Shown here one piece after another: positions 5,695-8,633 of a stretch of DNA of 8,633 nt (its first letter is position 1; each line of letters opens with the position of its first letter). The position numbers and the translations under genes were made by a program. Source of the stretch: RGIG1995 sp045587445 (lineage in GTDB: Bacteria > Bacillota > Clostridia > Oscillospirales > CAG-272); the NCBI GenBank assembly GCA_045587445.1, contig JAZNCH010000020.1, forward strand, positions 1-8,633, given 5' to 3'. The notes below the pieces were generated by a model, which saw only the letters and a program-made list of their open reading frames with translations, did no database searches and had not been told where the DNA came from.

Positions 5695-7995
5695 TTACTG
5701 AGTTACAGTCTTGCCTGACTCGATCTCACCGATTGCGTCAGTAACAGAGGAGGTCATACCAGTAATGGTGTTATTGTTGCAAGTACCATTGCAGTCGTAG
5801 TTGCCAACGACCTGACCAATAACGTACTTGTCCTTGCCGCCAGCGAATACGCCGTCACCGATACCGTCAACGGTGCAATCGGTCAAGGTGTTGCCGGTTA
5901 CGTCACCGGTATTAGTACCGGAAGCGCAGATATAACCAACCAGACCGCCGAGCTTATAACCGCCCTTAACGGTAACGTTAGTCAATGTGCAGTTAAGAAC
6001 GTCAGTATAACCATAACCGATAACACCACCGGTGTACTTACCGCCGGTAACAGAAGAATTGGTGATGGTGATATTCTGTACGCCCTGATCTGCATTTACA
6101 GAACCGGACAAAACACCTGCGGTGGAGTTACCTACGTTGCTACCGATAACGTGGATGTTGTCGAGCTTCAAATTCTTGAAAGTTACGTAATTTGTATTGA
6201 ACAAGCCTGCCTCATTTTCGGTTGTAGCATTGGTTACGATCTTTGCATTTTTAATCGTATGGTTGTTGCCTTCGAAAGAAGGCGCACCAGCGGACTTAGG
6301 GTGCTTAATGATAACAGGAGCGATGGTGGCGTTATTCAAATCGATGTCAGCATCAAGAACAATCGTCCATCTACCGCCGTAATAGTAATCTACTCCGGCA
6401 CCGTTAAAATAGTTGATATAATCAGTTCCATTTCCGTCGGTGAACAGTGCAGTCCAGTCAGCAAACAGCTTGGTAAGGTTCAAGAAGCCTTCCTTGTCGC
6501 TCACAATGATCTGAGAATTTTCACCATTGGGGAAGAGGGTCAGACCGTAAACTTCGCGACCGACTTTGCAATTGTTAACGGTGTTATCTTGTACGTTTCC
6601 TACAAGATTCCAAGAACTAATAATGTCAGCCTTATGTCCATCGGTATCGACTTCGGCAGCAACTACAGTCACATTATCAAGGGTATTGTTGCAAACCTCA
6701 CCGGTGATATTTGCCGTCGCAATGAGACCGGCGGCACGAACCTTTGCAGAAACGGATACGTTCTGAACCTTATTGTTGGAAACCGTGTACGAGCCGTTTT
6801 CTTGGCAATTATATCCGGTCAAACCACCTGCATCTTCGTTGCCGGTAACAGTACTGTCGATCACCTGGCATCCGGTAATATCACCGTAATGATAACCCAC
6901 AAGACCGCCGACAAAGTTCTCGCCGGAGATGGTTGCGTTCTTAACGGTCACGTTGCTGATATTTGAATCGTAAGCAGCGCCGGCAAGCGCACCGTTGGTG
7001 GCCTTAACATTCTCCAATGTGAGGTCAGCATAGTGAGCCCAGCTGTTGTCTGCAAACAGACCGGTGGTGGTATTGATATTGCTGATAACGTGTCCGTTAC
7101 CCCTAAAAGCAGAAGCACCGGTGCGAGTACCAAACTTAATAACAACAGGCTCGATGGGATAGTTCATGAGGTTAATGTCGGCTTCCAGACTTACAGTCCA
7201 CTTACCGCTATAATAATAATCGGCACCGGCACCGTTTGCATAGTCTATGTAGCTGCTACCACCATTGGCATGGAGTGTAGACCAATCTGCGGACAAAGTG
7301 CTGAGGTATGCAAATGCAGCGGCATCCTTAACGTGTACGGTCTGGGTTGCTCCGTCAACAACGAGAGTCTCGGGCTTTTCGGTAGGAACCACGCCATCCC
7401 AAGCAGCACCCTTGTCATACTGATTGTCAAAGCTGTCGAACTCAGAGGTAAGCTGAGTAGCAACCACAGTAATGCCAATGCCTCCAATAGAAAGGCCTTG
7501 ATATTCGTTGCCTGCTTCTTCTTTCATATGACCCTTGATAACGATGGGAGCGGAAGCTTCGTCTTTAGCAATTAAATTGCCACTGAAATTTGTAATAGAA
7601 GCACCATTGGCGGTAAATTCGATTGCTTCAAGAAGCTTTGCATCTCCGTCAATACCATTGATTACCATATTGTACTTAAGTGCAAGATTTCCGTTATTGC
7701 GAACGCGAATGGCGGGAAGCTCGTAAGTACAACCAGGCTCCCAAAGGATAGCTTCACCTGCAGGAGCACCTGCAGCCTTCTTGAAATTGAGGGTAATGCC
7801 TTCAGCATTTTTCCACTCATTACCATCAAGGTACTCAAGAACGATATCCAAAGTACCAGCTTGAATGGTGTTGACGCCGCTAGTCGCGGAATCTGTAAAC
7901 CAAGCGAACGTACTACCAATGAGCATAGACACGCACATAAGGAGTGCGAGTGCGCTCGTCAGTAAAGCACGCTTGGTGCTTTTTGTTTTAGTCAT
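5695..7995 (-). CDS. Fibre-type N-domain fused to two tandem beta-helix (GLUG-like) repeats, 766 aa surface protein
   Basis: The start is ATG at 7995, with AAGGAGG 8 nt upstream; a longer in-frame reading to 8043 runs through this site. The signal peptide (KTKSTKR, then a hydrophobic core at 10-28) ends IGSTFAWFTDSATSGVNTIQ, a clear SipW-class motif with cleavage near A30. Residues about 31-185 match the TasA-like domain of the 216-residue protein (WEPG at 85-88). Two long repeats follow, about 212-394 and 496-688. Each opens with a helical DW..L segment, then an YI.Y.NGAG.DYYY.G.WT block and an L.ADI.L...I.PV.IK strand, then short beta-helix turns with GGLVGY, GGVIGY and GGLTGY motifs of the GLUG type. 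No sortase signal or C-terminal membrane helix is present, so it would attach through its fibre-like N-domain. The likely role is an adhesin or decoration carried on the fibre. Hairpin-rich spacers flank it on both sides, hinting at separate expression control. Confidence 0.85.
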   Translation of the reverse strand: MTKTKSTKRALLTSALALLMCVSMLIGSTFAWFTDSATSGVNTIQAGTLDIVLEYLDGNEWKNAEGITLNFKKAAGAPAGEAILWEPGCTYELPAIRVRNNGNLALKYNMVINGIDGDAKLLEAIEFTANGASITNFSGNLIAKDEASAPIVIKGHMKEEAGNEYQGLSIGGIGITVVATQLTSEFDSFDNQYDKGAAWDGVVPTEKPETLVVDGATQTVHVKDAAAFAYLSTLSADWSTLHANGGSSYIDYANGAGADYYYSGKWTVSLEADINLMNYPIEPVVIKFGTRTGASAFRGNGHVISNINTTTGLFADNSWAHYADLTLENVKATNGALAGAAYDSNISNVTVKNATISGENFVGGLVGYHYGDITGCQVIDSTVTGNEDAGGLTGYNCQENGSYTVSNNKVQNVSVSAKVRAAGLIATANITGEVCNNTLDNVTVVAAEVDTDGHKADIISSWNLVGNVQDNTVNNCKVGREVYGLTLFPNGENSQIIVSDKEGFLNLTKLFADWTALFTDGNGTDYINYFNGAGVDYYYGGRWTIVLDADIDLNNATIAPVIIKHPKSAGAPSFEGNNHTIKNAKIVTNATTENEAGLFNTNYVTFKNLKLDNIHVIGSNVGNSTAGVLSGSVNADQGVQNITITNSSVTGGKYTGGVIGYGYTDVLNCTLTNVTVKGGYKLGGLVGYICASGTNTGDVTGNTLTDCTVDGIGDGVFAGGKDKYVIGQVVGNYDCNGTCNNNTITGMTSSVTDAIGEIESGKTVTQ
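5932..6513 (-). repeat. Beta-helix repeat unit 2 of the 766-residue protein
   Basis: This codes for about residues 495-688. It aligns with unit 1 over the opening helix (LFADWTALF), the block NYFNGAGVDYYYGGRWTIVL, the strand ADIDLNNATIAPVIIK and then GVIGYGYTDV and GLVGYICAS turns. The repeat is clear at protein level but diverged in DNA. Ends are approximate. Confidence 0.7.
6814..7362 (-). repeat. Beta-helix repeat unit 1 of the 766-residue protein
   Basis: This codes for about residues 212-394, with LSADWSTLH, DYANGAGADYYYSGKWTVSL, ADINLMNYPIEPVVIK and GGLVGYHYGDI as landmarks shared with unit 2. Between the units lies a linker of about 100 residues with further beta-helix-like turns. Ends are approximate. 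Confidence 0.7.
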
Positions 7996-8003
7996 TATAA
8001 TGA

Positions 8004-8010
8004 CCTCCTT
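8004..8010 (-). promoter_or_regulatory. Ribosome binding site that fixes the start at 7995
   Basis: AAGGAGG lies 8 nt before the ATG and 6 nt after the 3' arm of the stem at 8017-8061, close enough for RNA structure to affect ribosome access. Confidence 0.85.
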
Positions 8011-8016
8011 TTCATA

Positions 8017-8073
8017 TTTGTCGGCGCTATGTGAAAACTGCATTACCCGAACGCCGACAAAACGAGTGCAGTT
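8017..8073 (-). promoter_or_regulatory. Possible pseudoknot leader element before the 766-residue gene
   Basis: Two perfect inverted repeats are interleaved. In transcript order they are AACTGCA (8067-8073), TTTGTCGGCG (8052-8061), TGCAGTT (8036-8042) and CGCCGACAAA (8017-8026). The first pairs with the third (7 bp) and the second with the fourth (10 bp), with connectors of 5, 9 and 9 nt, an H-type pseudoknot layout. If the two stems do not form together, the 10-bp stem should win. It ends 6 nt before the ribosome binding site, so control of translation is plausible. I cannot match it to a known riboswitch class. Confidence 0.5.
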
Positions 8074-8079
8074 GTGGTT

Positions 8080-8115
8080 TTGGCTTTTATGTAATCCGGT
8101 CTCTTATAAAGCCAA
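8080..8115 (-). repeat. 8-bp hairpin in the spacer before the 766-residue gene
   Basis: TTGGCTTT and AAAGCCAA (8108-8115 with 8080-8087) pair perfectly around a loop of 20 nt, and two more pairs form if one base bulges. No U-run follows on the minus strand, so it is not a terminator for the partial gene upstream. It may protect the 3' end of that gene's mRNA. Confidence 0.5.
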
Positions 8116-8152
8116 TCAATTCAAGACCTTCGATACGGTTTAACACACGTTC

Positions 8153-8633
8153 TTAGTAGCTCCAATAGGTAGCAAACGCAGCACGTGCATTGTCGCCGGT
8201 GTTGTCTGCCTGCAGAGCTTCAGCCTTAACCTTGATGCTGAAATCACCGCTTACAAATCTCATATCTTCCTGCTCAAATTCACCGGGAATGGTGACGTTG
8301 TTGAACAGAACAGCGGTCTGAGCTGCATCGTCGGTGGTCAGCTTGTAACGGTAATAGTACACATAAGTGACACTATTGTTGGCTACAGTGGTAGCAGAAT
8401 CGTCTGCATACCAAGCGTTGTTGTCTACATCCAGCCAAGTGCGCAGATCGGAAGAGATACCCTTAGCATCGCAAGCAGCCTTGATGGTTGCATACTCGTC
8501 AAAGGTAACGTAAACACGGATCCACTGGTCGTAATCGCCAAGATTCTCAACGGTGGGATTCTTAGCAAGCACGTCGCCGGGTGCGATGTCAGTATAGGTA
8601 ACACCGTCCTGATCCTTCACGCCGGGGTTGGCA
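8153..8633 (-). CDS. TasA/CalY-like fibre subunit, partial (N-terminus beyond window end)
   Basis: The frame is open from the window edge to TAA at 8153-8155, with 159 residues visible. The GTG at 8620 is an internal valine (the frame continues as ANPGVKDQDG), so no start is present, and the signal peptide must lie beyond 8633. Landmarks shared with the 188-residue subunit are IAPGDVLAKNPTVENLGDYD near the start of the visible part, a WIRVYVTFDE strand, a Tyr-rich centre (VTYVYYYRYK) and FSIKVKAEALQADN near the end, which closes in AFATYWSY. This pattern fits the TasA/CalY-like family of SipW-dependent secreted proteins. As the first fibre gene seen, and followed by a spacer of 157 nt with strong RNA structure, it may be the major subunit, with downstream genes made in smaller amounts. 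That ranking is inference. Confidence 0.78.
   Translation of the reverse strand, partial: ANPGVKDQDGVTYTDIAPGDVLAKNPTVENLGDYDQWIRVYVTFDEYATIKAACDAKGISSDLRTWLDVDNNAWYADDSATTVANNSVTYVYYYRYKLTTDDAAQTAVLFNNVTIPGEFEQEDMRFVSGDFSIKVKAEALQADNTGDNARAAFATYWSY

Noticed and set aside
6151..6966. Plus-strand open frame of 271 codons inside the 766-residue gene
   Set aside because: It is the complement of the beta-helix repeats, has no recognisable domain and no ribosome binding site. The minus-strand gene has a signal peptide, repeats and a proper start.
7996..8043. Extension of the 766-residue gene to an upstream ATG at 8043
   Set aside because: The extra 16 codons run over the ribosome binding site and part of the stem-loop, and would spoil the signal peptide. 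ATG at 7995 has ideal spacing.
8618..8620. GTG at 8620 as the start of the gene at the window end
   Set aside because: The frame stays open to the window edge, no ribosome binding site is seen before the GTG, and no signal peptide follows, whereas all related subunits have one. The gene is cut by the window.

Overview
The window looks like chromosome from a Gram-positive, low-to-moderate GC Firmicute, most likely a clostridial (Eubacteriales-type) gut or environmental bacterium. The evidence is strong AAGGAGG ribosome binding sites, a TTGCGA-17-TATAAT promoter, a sortase-type PPQTGD cell-wall anchor and several exported proteins with SipW-type (TasA/camelysin class) signal peptides. Species cannot be named from the sequence. 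Every gene I can support lies on the minus strand, so the biological reading order runs from the high-numbered end to the low-numbered end.

From 8633 down to 2457 there is one long run of genes for an extracellular fibre. In order they are: the C-terminal part of a TasA/CalY-like subunit (cut by the window end); a 766-residue protein joining a fibre-type N-domain to two tandem beta-helix (GLUG-like) repeats; a compact TasA/CalY-like subunit of 188 residues; a 224-residue sortase-anchored protein with an ordinary signal peptide; a 216-residue TasA-like subunit; a 298-residue subunit with a Thr/Ser/Glu/Pro-rich tail; and a 77-residue cysteine-rich cytosolic protein whose start codon overlaps the previous stop (ATGA). 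A good intrinsic terminator (2394-2429) closes this unit. The likely arrangement is several secreted strand-forming subunits, one of which can be joined to the cell wall by sortase, plus a large beta-helix adhesin or decoration. The dedicated SipW-like signal peptidase and the main promoter are not in the window and probably lie beyond 8633.

Two intergenic spacers inside the fibre unit carry unusual RNA structure. The spacer before the 766-residue gene has two interleaved inverted repeats (10 bp and 7 bp) able to form a pseudoknot just upstream of the ribosome binding site. The spacer after that gene has four consecutive hairpins, one with a potential 19-bp stem.

From 2374 to 646 lie two closely spaced genes for DNA-binding proteins built from Cys-rich zinc-ribbon-like modules and AP2 domains. 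The second also has an N-terminal domain resembling the SAM-like core-binding domain of tyrosine recombinases but no recombinase catalytic domain. From 549 to the window start is the N-terminal part of an HTH-WYL transcriptional regulator with its own promoter and a small palindrome over its -35 box. No RNA genes, CRISPR arrays or insertion sequences were seen.
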